From positions 318,501 through 382,500 of the forward strand of contig JAITYX010000140.1 of the NCBI GenBank assembly GCA_021018815.1: DNA of 64,000 nt, read 5' to 3'. A program made the position numbers and the translations under genes. Of the stretch, positions 1-11,269 are shown in pieces. Under the pieces are notes generated by a model. That model was not told the origin of the DNA. It saw only the letters and a program-made list of their open reading frames with translations, and did not search any database. The first letter of the stretch is position 1; the number at the start of each line of letters is the position of its first letter. Source of the DNA: Talinum fruticosum. Lineage: Eukaryota; Streptophyta; Magnoliopsida; Caryophyllales; Talinaceae.

Positions 1-561
1 GACCGGAAACTTACGAAATTATGTTTTTGCCACTTTAAGTGATGAATTGTGGAGACTTGTTGTTTGAAGGTTAATCCTTGATAATTGTAGTGCCTCTAGT
101 TTAATCTAGAAAAGAATATTTCTTGTACCCACTTCAATTCTTGGTGATTAGTGAAGTTTTGGTACCGTTGTTAATGGTCTTGTGGTTGTTCCCTTCATTG
201 GGGTTTTCCTAGTAAATTTGGTGTCTCTTTTATTCATTGTTTGTTTTGGTGTTCAATAATTTGGTTGTGTTTGCTGCTGTCTCGGATTTTTGTTTAAACT
301 GGTGGTTGCCTATTTGACAACACAAGAAGGGGAAATGTCTAGTTAGCTTCCGTTGGCATTTGAGAGTTACACACTCTTGTTGTGTACTTCCCCAACATGT
401 TCTTCTCAAGCATGGATAACATCATCAGTCTCCCCTTTTTAAGACTCGTGCGATGCTCACCTCACCATTTTCCGAAGTTTAATCTAGGGAGGCTGCGTTA
501 TATTATTGACAAAAAAAGCCGTGAAATGTAGGAAAAATAGTTGTACAAAAATAATCAAACG
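1..561. other. Intergenic, no gene seen
   Basis: T-rich sequence with stops in all frames. I see no conserved domain, RNA gene or transposon terminus. It may be the edge of a feature outside the window. Confidence 0.4.
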
Positions 562-563
562 TA

Positions 564-1264
564 CTCCCTTTGTTTTACAATGAGATATTAACATTTACCT
601 CCCTCGAGGTATTTGGAAATCATTTTTACACCCTCCAGGTATTAGTATATATTTTTATCCACCCTAGATTTAGAGATAAAAAATATTTAAGATAAAAAAA
701 GATAGGAGGCTAATCGGAAATGTAAAAGGACAAGTTTGTCCCCGATTTTTAAAATAAAATGACTATGCTACCCCCCATTAGTTATTTGGCGCTTTAGTGC
801 AAAGAGGGTAATTTTGGTACTTTACCTCATTTTCTTATGCCACATCAGCACACTCACCGTATTTGGATGTTTTCTATTATTAAGAACAATGGTCAATGTA
901 TAACTCAAATATTAACTACTCCGGTCGGGGTGGGTAAAAATATATACCAATACTTCGAGGGTGTAAAAATGATTTCCAAATACCTCGAGGGAGGTAAATG
1001 TTAATATCTCGTTTTACAATACATGTGAGTTTAATAAACTTTTTTGTTTCAAAATATTTATCACTTTACAATTCTAATGATATATTAATGACTAATTTGT
1101 CCTTATTAATTGCTTTATTTTTCTCTGTTTTTTAATTAATTTTCTTCATTTCCAATGAAATCTTGGGACAACTTAATCTTTTAAGATAAATTTTGTTAAA
1201 ACTTTTTGTTACCTTAATATTCCCTCATAACATTAAAACGACATGTATTTTAAAACGGAAAGAG
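564..1264. mobile_element. Stowaway-like MITE, split by a second MITE
   Basis: The left end starts TA-CTCCCTTTGTTTTACAA and the right end, read in reverse complement, starts TA-CTCTTTCCGTTTTAAAA. These are imperfect inverted termini flanked by TA, the Tc1/mariner Stowaway signature (canonical start CTCCCTCCGT). Without the nested 429-bp element and its duplicated target, the MITE is about 260 bp and AT-rich with no coding capacity. The family name rests on the terminus and the TA target only. Confidence 0.7.
582..1010. mobile_element. Mutator-like long-TIR MITE nested in the Stowaway MITE
   Basis: About 80 bp at each end are near-perfect inverted repeats (start GAGATATTAACATTTACCTC; the right end is its complement). 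The element is flanked by an exact 10-bp duplication GTTTTACAAT at 572-581 and 1011-1020. A 9-11 bp duplication with long terminal inverted repeats is typical of Mutator-like (MULE) non-autonomous elements. There is no coding capacity. Removing it restores a continuous Stowaway terminus, so this insertion is the younger one. Confidence 0.85.
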
Positions 1265-1266
1265 TA

Positions 1267-2405
1267 GTTCCTATGAAACATTAATAGCTTGTTGACCACC
1301 CACTATACATGCATATCTTGTACTATATTGATGACTTTTATTTAATTAAACAAATTGTAATACTCATTCCAAAAAACAAATAGTAGTCAACCACCTAAAC
1401 CCTTGAAGAGACTCGCAGGTGGTAGGCACATTTTCCCATCACTAGCACTGAAGCAGCAGCCCGTGGCCGGAGGAGGAAACAAGGGTGAGGGGGTACACGA
1501 ACGAGCAAGTCATTGGAGATCAATTAGGTTACTATATTTTCCGGAAATACAAATGTTCATTACCAGAAAATGTGTTAGTGGGTAGCATATGTTCAATGCA
1601 ACGTTCGGAGAAAGTGCACGGGGCAATAAATGGAGAGTCGCAGGACATAGGTGGAGACTTTCCAGAGAACATCAGTATAGGATTCCAATGGTCATCGAAG
1701 AACGACTGGAAAGTTGTGGAGTAATTGCCGATTATAATGGGTATAAGAATGAACAAGGGGAACTGTGCAAAGGCTAACAAAGTCTAGCTTTTCTGTTTTT
1801 CCTTTTCAACAAAGAATTCAGTTTTTCCTCTAGTGGGTGGCTAATTAATCACTACAAAACAAAACACCATTCAGAAATTCTAATCAAATTTAAAAACATG
1901 ATTGGTTTTCCAAATGTATTCTTTAACTTAGTTGAAGGTGAAAAAAATGAACGACTGGGATTAATTCAAAATAAATGTATGATTAAGATTTTATTGCATG
2001 TTTTGTTAGATTTATTTTTTCAGTGAAATATGGTGAATCATCCTAAAACAATATTGAAACATACTGAAACATATCGAAACAAGTTGAATCACGCAAATTA
2101 TGTTGAATTGATTTTCATAATTAAGGTAATAAATGTATTTATAAAGTTGTTTACATGTGTATACACCAAAATAAACTATTATAAATGCGTATTTATATTT
2201 CTTTTGATAAACTATAAATATATTGCAATGATTTGTATATTATTTGATATAATTATTATGAATTAATTAATTAATATTTTTTCAATAATATGAATTATAT
2301 GTTAATTTATGAATAAATATATAGGGTTTGAAGTTGGTTATTATCAAAATAATTTTATGCATTTTTAGACATAATGGATTTTATTATGAATAGTTCAAGT
2401 ATTCA
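1267..2405. other. Intergenic, no supported gene
   Basis: AT-rich sequence. Short open frames at 1403-1777 overlap in several frames and strands, and I recognise no family in them. The stretch 2030-2400 is very AT-rich. No RNA gene or TE terminus is seen before the CACTA end at 2406. Confidence 0.4.
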
Positions 2406-2854
2406 CACTACTATAGGAACCATTTTAATTACGATTGAAAACACCTTTAACTACGGTTATTTAGCGTCATGTATGTGACCATAATTGTAGGTGGGCATAT
2501 TTTACTACGGTTCAAAACCGTGGTAAAGAAGGCCAATGACGACGGTTTACTTGAAGAAGCGTAGTCATAGATCAACCTATAATGACGATTTTTCAAGAAA
2601 ACCTTCGTCCTAGGTCAACCTATAATGACAGTTCTTCAAGAGAACCGCCATCAAAGATACCTATAATGATAGTTCTTCAAGTGAATCGTCGTCGTAGGTC
2701 TTACTTTTTAAAAAAAATTTTTTGTGTTTCCTTGCCCCCGTACAAGTACAAAATATCATATACTTACACAAACTCTTTTCGAATATATGCAAACCACAAT
2801 CCAACAATCAAAATATATTCGAACTATATATGGTACGTATAAAAAGACAGTGTG

Positions 2855-2860
<6 letters not shown>

Positions 2861-2933
<73 letters not shown>

Positions 2934-2944
2934 ACACACACACA
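2861..2944. repeat. (CA)n microsatellite
   Basis: About 42 CA units with a single interruption (CATA at 2927-2930). It lies in the noncoding end of CACTA-1. The corresponding part of CACTA-2 (about 16490-16560) has only AT-rich GGTATATAT-type sequence, so the tract expanded after the two copies separated. Confidence 0.95.
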
Positions 2945-3309
2945 TATGTAATTGTATACATATGTATATATATACCTATAACTGTATAACTATTTCAATC
3001 ACAAACTTGACTAATCAAATAATGAAGAACAAGTGTAAATATATACCTATGTCGTTGTACGTTTATATACAAACTTTGCCCTACCTTGTCTTAACTCGTT
3101 GAGCATTTCATCCGCATAGGGAGTGGGCGGATTCTTTCATGAGAAATATTGTGACCAATGCTGTAAAAGACATTAATTAGGTCAAGTGCAAATGTTAATC
3201 AAGCTGAAAAAGAGCATTAAAAGATTTAATTTTTTCATAATCGAATAAAAGTGCAAGTGCAAGTACCTTTTTGGGATTAGATTCATTTACATCGAGTTGG
3301 GTCACAATC

Positions 3310-4690
3310 TATTTCATGTACTGTAGAACGTAGAAGTTGCACTCCACGTTCTCCGATTTTTTATGGCAATACAATAAGTAAAATAGATTCCCAACACAAT
3401 TTGAATTAATTAGTACATACTTGATGTAGCTCGCAAGAAATATGAAATGAGAACAATTAAAGTAGACTCTAAGCAAGAGAACCTTGCCGTTACGGAGACA
3501 ATTTGTGGGTTTCCTTTGACACGTGAGCTTCTCAAGCCTCCCTTACAATAATAATGTGCTACAACACTATTTTTCAATCGGAAAAATAAAATTCAAAATT
3601 GAAAAGAATACTAATTAACAAAAAATATAAAATGATTAAACTATGAACTCACGCGTCGAGTAAGTTCTTGATATATTTCCTCACGGGTTGACCCAGAGGA
3701 TCAAGCCGATATGCAACATTGCCCCTTGAAAATATGGCAGCAAGCATCTAGTGGTTGCTACACGTATACGAATAACACATTTGTAAGTATGTATAATACC
3801 ATAAAAATTTCATATAAGTTTATTTGTACACTTACCCCTCAATTAACGGCACCAAGTAACATTTTTTGGAGTGTGCATTATGTTTCATGACTTGGAAGAT
3901 ATAGTCGACTCGTTCAATTGTTTCTACCCAACTCCTTTAATGGAATTGGGGTTGAGAAACTGGACGAGCTCGTTTCCCATCTCGTGCGATCACCTTACAT
4001 ATTAATTGTATGTAGTTAGAAATTAAAATTAATAATTAAAAAAAGAACTTATGAATATAGTAACTCACATAATTCCAATCATAATAGCCGATGCATCTCC
4101 AAAATTTACAGTATGTCGTCCGAGAAGACATAAAAGGTCATGTCCTCATTGTCCCCTTCACATTGCCCAAACACGTGACCTAGCGCGCTAATTGAAAACG
4201 ATGTATCTGCTGACAAAGTCTTCATATAACTTTGTAGACTATACTAATCCATACGGGACTCGTGAATGGAAACGAGAGGGGACAGCTTCGGACGACGAAC
4301 GGGTTTCGTTGAATACTTGCTTGTGCCAACGGAAGGAGATGGAGTGCCCTTCATCCCACTCTCGGATCTGTCCTCGATATCCTAGTGAATATCAATACAA
4401 AAATTAGAAATATATATATGTAATATTAACAATAGTTAAATCTAATATTTTAAAACTTAAATTACAATAGAGAGGATGACCAAACTCTTAGGCCAACGAA
4501 CAAAGGTGCTCGACTGCGTCGTTAACAATGTGGAGTTCCGGTGTCCGAATCGGCAACTCACGATTGCCTTTCCCGTGCATGACCTCTCTCATACTCACCC
4601 TCACCTCATCACCTAAAAGGGGTACCTCGTGAACGATAATGTTGGGCCTCCATGGGAAAACAACACCTGATGCCACGAGATGATGTAGAG
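3310..4690 (-). pseudogene. Ulp1-like (C48) cysteine protease remnant of CACTA-1
   Basis: Read on the minus strand, the frame around 3770-3650 gives LAAIF, then RLDPLGQPVRKYIKNLLD. This corresponds to the His/Asp part of Ulp1/SENP (C48) peptidases, where HW...L and a WLDPL-like Asp box are usual; here the HW is replaced by NH-stop. Farther on, about 3375-3320, ECNFYVLQYMK matches the catalytic Cys box (usually CGYYVMRYMK). The N-terminal part, around 4680-4490, encodes VVFPWRPNIIVHEVPLLGDE and is shared with CACTA-2. Stops and frameshifts occur throughout, including one just after the Cys box. Ulp1-like protease genes are a known cargo of plant CACTA and MULE elements. The enzyme would cleave SUMO-type conjugates, but this copy cannot be functional. 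Confidence 0.7.
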
Positions 4691-5149
4691 GGGTGATGAG
4701 AAGCTAGTATGCACTTTGTTGAGCTGCATAAGAATAAGTATAGAAATTACAATTATGGGATAATCTTTGACATAGAAGTTAAACTATCTAAAAATCGTGA
4801 AAATAAACAGACATGATTCCCCTTAAAAGTAAACATTTTTCCAGGATAACGGCCTTCATCGAAAACAACAAAAACGTACTATAAGTAATTACTCAACGGC
4901 TACACGCCGGAGTTCCATAACAACCACACCATATACACCATTCATTCAACAAGATGATACACATGTAAATAACAACACTCATATGAAACAACAAAAAAAA
5001 ATACTATAAGTAATTATTGCACAAGATTAAACACCAATTAATCAAAATATAAACATGCATGTAAATATAATTAGGTTGCAAAATCTGAATTACCTCCACC
5101 ATAACTTCGAATGGTCGACGGGTGAGCTCGTGTTCGTGCCCGCTGGTGT

Positions 5150-6470
5150 GTAGGATGAGAATGGACATAAATCGTCCAAGTTGCTAGGTATCGGCATTAC
5201 CCATGTTGGTGACGTACGTCGTGACGTATTCCCTCATTTGGGCATGCATCTAGGCCTATATCTCTACCCTCATCTCTTCCATTTGTGCTTCCATCCGTGC
5301 AGCCATCTGTGTAGCCATTTGGGACATTTTGGAATGTTGGGACTACATTTGAGCCATTTGGCCCTCCATATGTGCTTGGTTGGAAAAGACGGTGCGCTTC
5401 TTCCTAACCTTAAAGTGCTCAACTATCCCCACCTTCCCATCGACGGCTCGAACACGACTAGGATGCTCATCTCTTTCTAGGGTCAAGCTAGCTTGTCCCT
5501 CCTCCCAGTGATGTCAGCGACTTCTAAAGTTGATGTCCGTGAAAAAGACTCCTATAAGAAGGAAAAAATATCATTTGACAATTCATAACTTTTAAAACAG
5601 ATAAGTTCTCAAAATAAATAAAGGAAATAGTAAAAAAAACTCATGAATCGCTTCACGGTAGATTCTAATTCGGTCGTAGTGAAGGATCGATCTTTCTTCT
5701 TTCTTCCTTCAACCTATAACTCATCTTTCTCGATTATCACTGTGAAGTATCTATGATGGAACCTTCACAGGATGTGCTTTGAAGTTGTTCAAGCTTACGC
5801 TTGTACAACTTCTCCTCCAACTTCACGTATCCTCCACGGGACATCACATGAGGATACGCATTGCTCTTAATCCTCTTCCGCTTTGCTTCACCTATTGCCT
5901 GCGCAAGTAATTAAGACAACAAAAATATCAATACATAAGACTTAAATCGAAAAAAGATAACAAATGATGATAAATTACCAAGTATTCTAGAGAGGAGACG
6001 TATGCTTCAAATGTCCTCTAGTGCTCCTCGGTGATGAAGTTGAAAACCTACCAGGGTCTACCTTTTTCCTTTATCTCGCTTTGTTTTGTAGACCCATACA
6101 ATGGTAATGAGATATTTGACGTTTCTAAATTTTTCTGCGCTGACATAAAGTCTTGTGTTTCACCAAGGGGATCTCGGATTCTTTAACGTCCAAGAAGAAC
6201 GTTTTCGAAATACAAGAACGACATGCATTAATACATATATATTAACCATTTACAATAAGTTTTAATACTAAGTTGAGATATAGTGCATTTACCCGAATAT
6301 TGTTCCAAAGGTTATCCTCAACGGAATCGAGGACTGTGGCCCAATTTACGTAGTCCATGTTCACCTATGAGTGGGTTGTCGTACCAACATAACTAATAAA
6401 GCGAGATGCATGATCACCTACAGCATTTCCGTGCCTATCAAATTCGACCTGTGCAAGGAGAGTTGGATCG
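5150..6470 (-). pseudogene. Plant transposase (Ptta/En/Spm-like) remnant of CACTA-1
   Basis: Minus-strand reading from about 6400 gives a frame with NWATVLDSVEDNLWNNIRVN, matching the N-terminal region of plant Ptta/En/Spm proteins that carries a conserved W-x-x-V...W motif. Around 5900-5790 it gives KRKRIKSNAYPHVMSRGGY followed by a Lys/Glu-rich stretch. A Met/Gln/Glu-rich coiled-coil segment (AARMEAQMEEMR) lies near 5300, and the likely C terminus is near 5150. Splice sites cannot be assigned with confidence, and several in-frame stops suggest decay. The same blocks appear in the same order on the plus strand in CACTA-2 (11270-12600), which supports a real ancestral gene. Confidence 0.6.
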
Positions 6471-7787
6471 CCTCTACTCTAGACCAACTTCTCCTTGTTC
6501 ATCATTGTTTACCCCCTCGATTTTTTGTACTTTTGGAAGAATCCATTTTATACTACAAGCAATTATACAACTCTTGATAAATAAACATATGCAACCATTT
6601 TTAGCATGCATATCTAATAAGAAATTATACAACTCTTGATATGTATGAATTATGCTTGAAGTTGGGTTGATTTTTAGCATGCATATGTAATAATAAGTAA
6701 TTATACCGCATGCATATCCTCCAACCCCATAAGAGCATATCACAACCAAATGTGGACCCTAAAGCAATAGACTTCGTGTTGGGTACTAATAAGCATGACC
6801 CGAGAAATCAAATTTACTGGGGATGCTTGTTGGATTAAGTTGTGTGAGGAAGACTTTTATTAAAGCTGTGAGCAGGTTGCTAGATGTTTTAATTATGTTG
6901 AAACCTCACGTTGAAATAGCCTATAGCACCAGCCAAATGATATCGAGAATTTAGTGAGTCTAGCCCAAGAAGTAGCTCCTATCTACCATCAACCATATTC
7001 ACCAAACAGAGCTTAAATAAGGTAAAGAAATTACCAAAGACATAAAGCTAGATAAAAAAGAAAACAAATTAGTACACAATGCAATTTCATCAAAAGCCAA
7101 ACCTAAAATTAAGCACATGATAAACCAAACTAGGGAAAGAGGCATGGAAGACATAAGAGAGGGAGCTCACATAATTGTGCCTTCAATTCTACATTTCATA
7201 AAGCACATAAGAGAGGGAGACATGAGTTACATACCGGCTGAGAGTGGGCAGCGAGAGAAGGAGAGAGGGCAGCAACAAAGACTACAAGAGTGGCCAGTGA
7301 GAGACAAGAGCACGAACACAGAGTGGAGACAACGGAGAGACACAAGAGTAGCGAGAATGCGCACGCCGAAACTACCGACGATGGCGAGGAGACAGCAGAG
7401 AGAAGAAAGATGAGAGAAACTGAAAACCGTAGTGAGACTAGAGTGAAGTGAGAGTGAGTGGAGAGACTGAAAATGAGAGTGAGAGCAAGTGGCCGAGGGT
7501 TTTTTTTTTTTGTGTGAAGACATTTAACGACAGGTCAAAGAAAGAACCGTCATCATATGTCATCTATGACGACGGTTCTTTCAATGAACCGTCGTGAAAA
7601 GTTTGATTTCTACTTTTAACGGCGGTTCTTTCATTCAATCTGTCATCATATGTACATTAAAACCACTTTTTTTTTAATAAAAATGCCACCGCATTATTTT
7701 TTACAATGGTTTTTCTTTATAACCATCATTAAAAGTAGTTCCTGTAGTAGCGTTAAAATAAATTATTATTGAAATAATGAGGTTACT

Positions 7788-8414
7788 TGTTAGAACTTTG
7801 TTGGTCGGACACTATATCTAACCCGTCAAACATACAGGCTTAATTATTTTATCTTACCTCTTTCGGTGAAATAAATTTTTATCTCAATGCATATGTTCAG
7901 TAATTGGAAATTATGCTAATTAATATCACTGATTATATTCCCTTTGAACTATTTTATCCAATTTTATATTGAGATTTTGTTTCCTTAATTGACACAACTA
8001 CAATCCGCATTTTAAGGAAAGATTTTGGCAAAAATAATTTATGATATTTATGGATAAATTCTTATTATATTTTAGAATGATTTAATTCCGTAAAATCTAA
8101 TTCATTCCCTGGATTATATTGTGTTTATCCTTAGAAAGAATATGGTCGATTACGCCATTTAAGGTTGGAAGAAGTAGAAGTGGCAACTACAAAAATCAAG
8201 CACCGATTAAAGGAAACCTTAGGTGGTCACTAACCCGGATATTTGGATCCGAGCCAAGATCGTGAACAAACAACATGTCTTATCTCTTTTAATTTTTCTA
8301 CTCTTCTTTGTTTTATTTTTCAATCGACCTCACTCCAATAGTCGGACAGACTCATAAATTTTTAATACCCTATTCACTCCCCTTTGGGGTATATCCGACC
8401 TTATGGGACTTACA
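7788..8414 (+). repeat. 5' LTR of the Sirevirus-type element
   Basis: Starts TGTTAGAACTTTG and ends GGGACTTACA. It aligns with 23575-24635 plus 33390-33436, sharing blocks such as GTCAAACATACA, ATTACGCCATTTAAG and CAATCGACCTCACTCC. It lacks about 480 bp present in the 3' LTR between about 23980 and 24460. Confidence 0.8.
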
Positions 8415-8416
8415 AT

Positions 8417-8428
8417 TAGTAGCAGAGC
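8417..8428 (+). other. Primer-binding site (initiator tRNA-Met)
   Basis: TAGTAGCAGAGC lies 2 bp after the LTR end. It differs at two or three positions from TGGTATCAGAGC, the usual copia site complementary to the 3' end of initiator tRNA-Met. Confidence 0.65.
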
Positions 8429-8474
8429 TAGTTCCACACTACTAAAGAATTAACTTTCTTGTGGAATAACTATC

Positions 8475-10111
8475 ATGGCATCGAGAGGAAGCTCGTAGTC
8501 TAATGCCTACAACAAGTCTGTCATTCTTTAATGGGTCAAACTTTGCCCATTGGAAGAGACTTGTGGAAGTCTTTCTACAAGATCACGACTATGAGACAGG
8601 GAAAATTTTTCAAAGTGGGAATTATACTCCTATGACTCGAGACCAGAAGCACTAGAACTCCCAAGCCTAAAGCTGAATTTATTGCCGCTGAGAAGCTTAA
8701 GTATCCAAAGAATTTTCGAGCACTCAAAATCATGTTATGCAACTTGGATTCAAATTAATTCAACCGAATATTAGCTTGTGAAACCATAAAGAAATTTGGG
8801 ACACACTAGTAACAACCTATGAAGGTATTAGTCAGGTCAAACAATCAAACATAAGCTAATATGTTCATAAATATGAACCGTTCAAGATGCTTCCTGAAGA
8901 GGGAATCAAAGACATGTACATTAGATTTTCGGAGATCCTCAATAATCTGAAATCACTCGGCAAGCATTACTCGGATGAAGAGGTAGTCAAGAAAATCCTC
9001 ATATGCCCTCCAAGACAGAAATGGGGACTAAAAATCACCGCAATAGAGGAAGCACGAGATCTAAGCCAATTGAAGCCGGATGATCTTATTGGCAAGCTCC
9101 TTACTCATGAGATTCAGCTTCAAGATGACTCATATTAGCCAAAATAGAAGAAAGGATTGTTTTAAAGAGCATTGACAAAGAAGATTCTCTATCCGACTCG
9201 TCTCCGGATGAGGAAGACCCTCCGACTTGCATAGCTGCTGGATTCAACAAAAGATGTTACGCAACAACAAATACAAAAAGTGATTCAACTGAAGACTTAT
9301 CTTCCGTGAAAACAAGACAAGTACCAGAAAGGTAAGAAAAATTTCTTTAAAAACAAATTTTACTCTAGTAATTATTTTGGTTATGGATCCCCGGATCATT
9401 TGATAAAGGATTGCCCAAATCGAAGAATATGAATAACAAGAAAAAACATTTTTCCAAAGGAAAGAAGGTCGTTATAGCAACTTGGAGTGATTCTGACTCA
9501 AGCGAAAATGAAAGCAAATATGAGGAAGTTGCTAACCTCTGTCATATGGAAAAAGATGACCTTGCGCCATCTAACTCGAGTCGAGTCGGACGAAGAACCA
9601 ACCGAGGAACAAACCGAAGAGGTACTACAATTCATTCTTACTTTTTCCAAAGATCATCTTGCCAAATGTCTCCCGAGGATTGAGGACCATTATCATGCTA
9701 AGATTAAGTCCTTAAAAAATTCTAAAAACTTTTACAAAATAAAAATCTGACTTTGAAAACCTCATGTGAAACTCTTCATACCAAGCTCGGAGATCAAAAA
9801 TTAATTTCTCAAGATCTCATATTTGAAAAACAAGATTTTGAAAGCAAATATGACAAAGTACATGAGGCTCTCTGAAACTTACCAAGGGACAAGATAATCT
9901 CAACATGATATTGGGATCTCAATGTATCTCTTATGGAAAACAAATTCTTGGTTTTGACTCCGAGAGTAAAAAATATGCTTATAGAAATTTTTTCAAAAGG
10001 GAGATGCATAAGAACGTCAAAGTCACTCTAACTTTGAAAAAGAAGGAGCTACTTTTACCGTTCTAAGACTCAAAGTGATTTTGGTCATAACAAAAGTCAT
10101 GGCAATTTTAT
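8475..10111 (+). pseudogene. gag of the Sirevirus-type element, broken
   Basis: Starts at ATG 8475 (MASRGSS, then a stop at codon 8). It continues in shifted frames with FNGSNFAHWKRLVEVFLQ (UBN2-type copia gag N terminus). The longest clean piece is 8887-9138: MLPEEGIKDMYIRFSEILNN...KPDDLIGKLLTHE, a highly typical Sirevirus gag segment. A degenerate zinc knuckle near 9375-9420 reads YGSPDHLIKDCPN; the first two cysteines of the CCHC are lost while the His and last Cys remain. A Lys-rich then acidic tail follows. Gag would form the virus-like particle and package the RNA. At least four frame breaks make it non-functional. The reading stops where CACTA-2 is inserted. Confidence 0.85.
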
Positions 10112-10339
10112 TCACACTATTACAGGAAGAACTTTTAACGACTGGTCTTTAACGACGGTTATAATAAAAAGCTGTTGTAAAAAATGATGCAGATGGTATT
10201 TTTGTAAAAAAAAAAGCAATTATTAATGTACATATGACGACGATTTAATGAAAGAACCATCGTTAAAAGTTGCAAGCTAACTTTTAACGACGGTTCATTA
10301 AAATAAATGACACATGATGACCTTTCTTTCTTTGAACGG

Positions 10340-11220
10340 GCGTTAAATGTCTTCACACAAAAAAAGCCCTTGGCCGCTCTCACTCTCACTTTCAGTCTCT
10401 CCACTCACTCTCACTTCACTCTGGTCTCGCTGCTCTCTGCATGGTTTCCAGTTACTCTCGTTTCTCTTGTCACTATTGTGTCCTCGCCGTCGACGGGGTT
10501 TCCGGCGTGCTTAGTCCCGCTGCTCTCGTCTCTCTCTGTTCGTGTCTCTCGCTGCCCACTCTCATCATCCTTGTTGCTGCTACCTCTCTCTCACTCTCAC
10601 AACCAATATGCAACTCATCTTTCCCTCTTTTATGTGGCACGCTTTATGAAATGTAGAATATTCATGAATGAAAAAACCAAAAAAACCATGAGTGAATGGC
10701 TTGTAGTACCAGAACTTTCTATTTATTTTTGCCTATTCATGGATGAAAATTCAGCAATTTTATTATTTTGGAGATGAATTTTTTTCCGTAAGGTAGCCAA
10801 GCTGAAATTACTTGATTTTTAACATATTTTTAGTTGCTTAAATCTGTATTTTGAAGTATGCAATGACATTTGGAATATTAATTCATCATGATTAATTGTT
10901 ATGGGATAGTAAAGGGTTGAAATTACTTGATTGCAATGACATTTGCAGCTAGCACAGGCCGTGCCAGCCAACACGACCAGGCCGTGTTGGCTGCTGCCCG
11001 ACCCAAATTCCGTGTTTCCGTCCGTAATGCTCTGTGCTCGTTTCCTCTCTCACATGTATTAGATATGCATGCTAAAAATTATTGTACATGTTTATTTATC
11101 AAGAGTTGTATAATTGCTTACAGGTATAAAATGGATTCTTCCAAAAGTACAAGAAAAAAATCGAGGGGCGATGATGAACAAGGAGAAGTTAGTACGAGTA
11201 GAGACGATTCAACTCTCCTT
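10340..11220 (+). other. CACTA-2 leader region, CT-rich then AT-rich
   Basis: 10370-10600 is a pyrimidine-rich stretch dominated by CTCTCACT-type repeats. Its complement sits at the opposite end of CACTA-1 (7225-7500), so it belongs to the family. The open frames here (for example 10307-10777) are compositional and Ser/Leu-rich, with no domain. At 10945-11020 lies a GC-rich imperfect palindrome (CAGCCAACACG...CCGTGTTGGCTGC) reminiscent of one in the copia A LTR. Confidence 0.5.
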
Positions 11221-11269
11221 ACACGGGTCTAATTTGATAGACGTCGCAATGTTGTAGATGATTAGAAAG

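Larger units (their letters stand above)
2406..7752 (-). mobile_element. CACTA (En/Spm) transposon, copy 1, degenerate
   Basis: The element begins CACTACTATAGGAACC and ends CCTGTAGTAGCG (reverse complement CGCTACTACAGG), the terminal inverted repeats of a CACTA transposon. Flanking triplets are TCA (2403-2405) and TTA (7753-7755), a near 3-bp target duplication. The subterminal zones 2440-2700 and 7520-7745 are packed with short direct and inverted repeats built on GACGACGGTTCTT and AAGAACCGTCGT, the expected transposase-binding architecture. The genes lie on the minus strand: a transposase-like remnant then an Ulp1-like protease remnant, both broken. It belongs to the same family as the element at 10115-20817 but is in the opposite orientation: its left end matches the right end of that copy. 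It looks immobile unless supplied with transposase in trans. Confidence 0.85.

Noticed and set aside
1403..1777. Cluster of short frames that might be a captured exon
   Set aside because: Three overlapping frames on both strands, none recognised; no splice context could be established.
2722..3102. 126-codon frame with poly-Thr-His
   Set aside because: Translation of the CA microsatellite.
10307..10777. 156-codon frame at the CACTA-2 left end
   Set aside because: CTCTCACT-rich composition with no domain. Its counterpart in CACTA-1 differs in frame.
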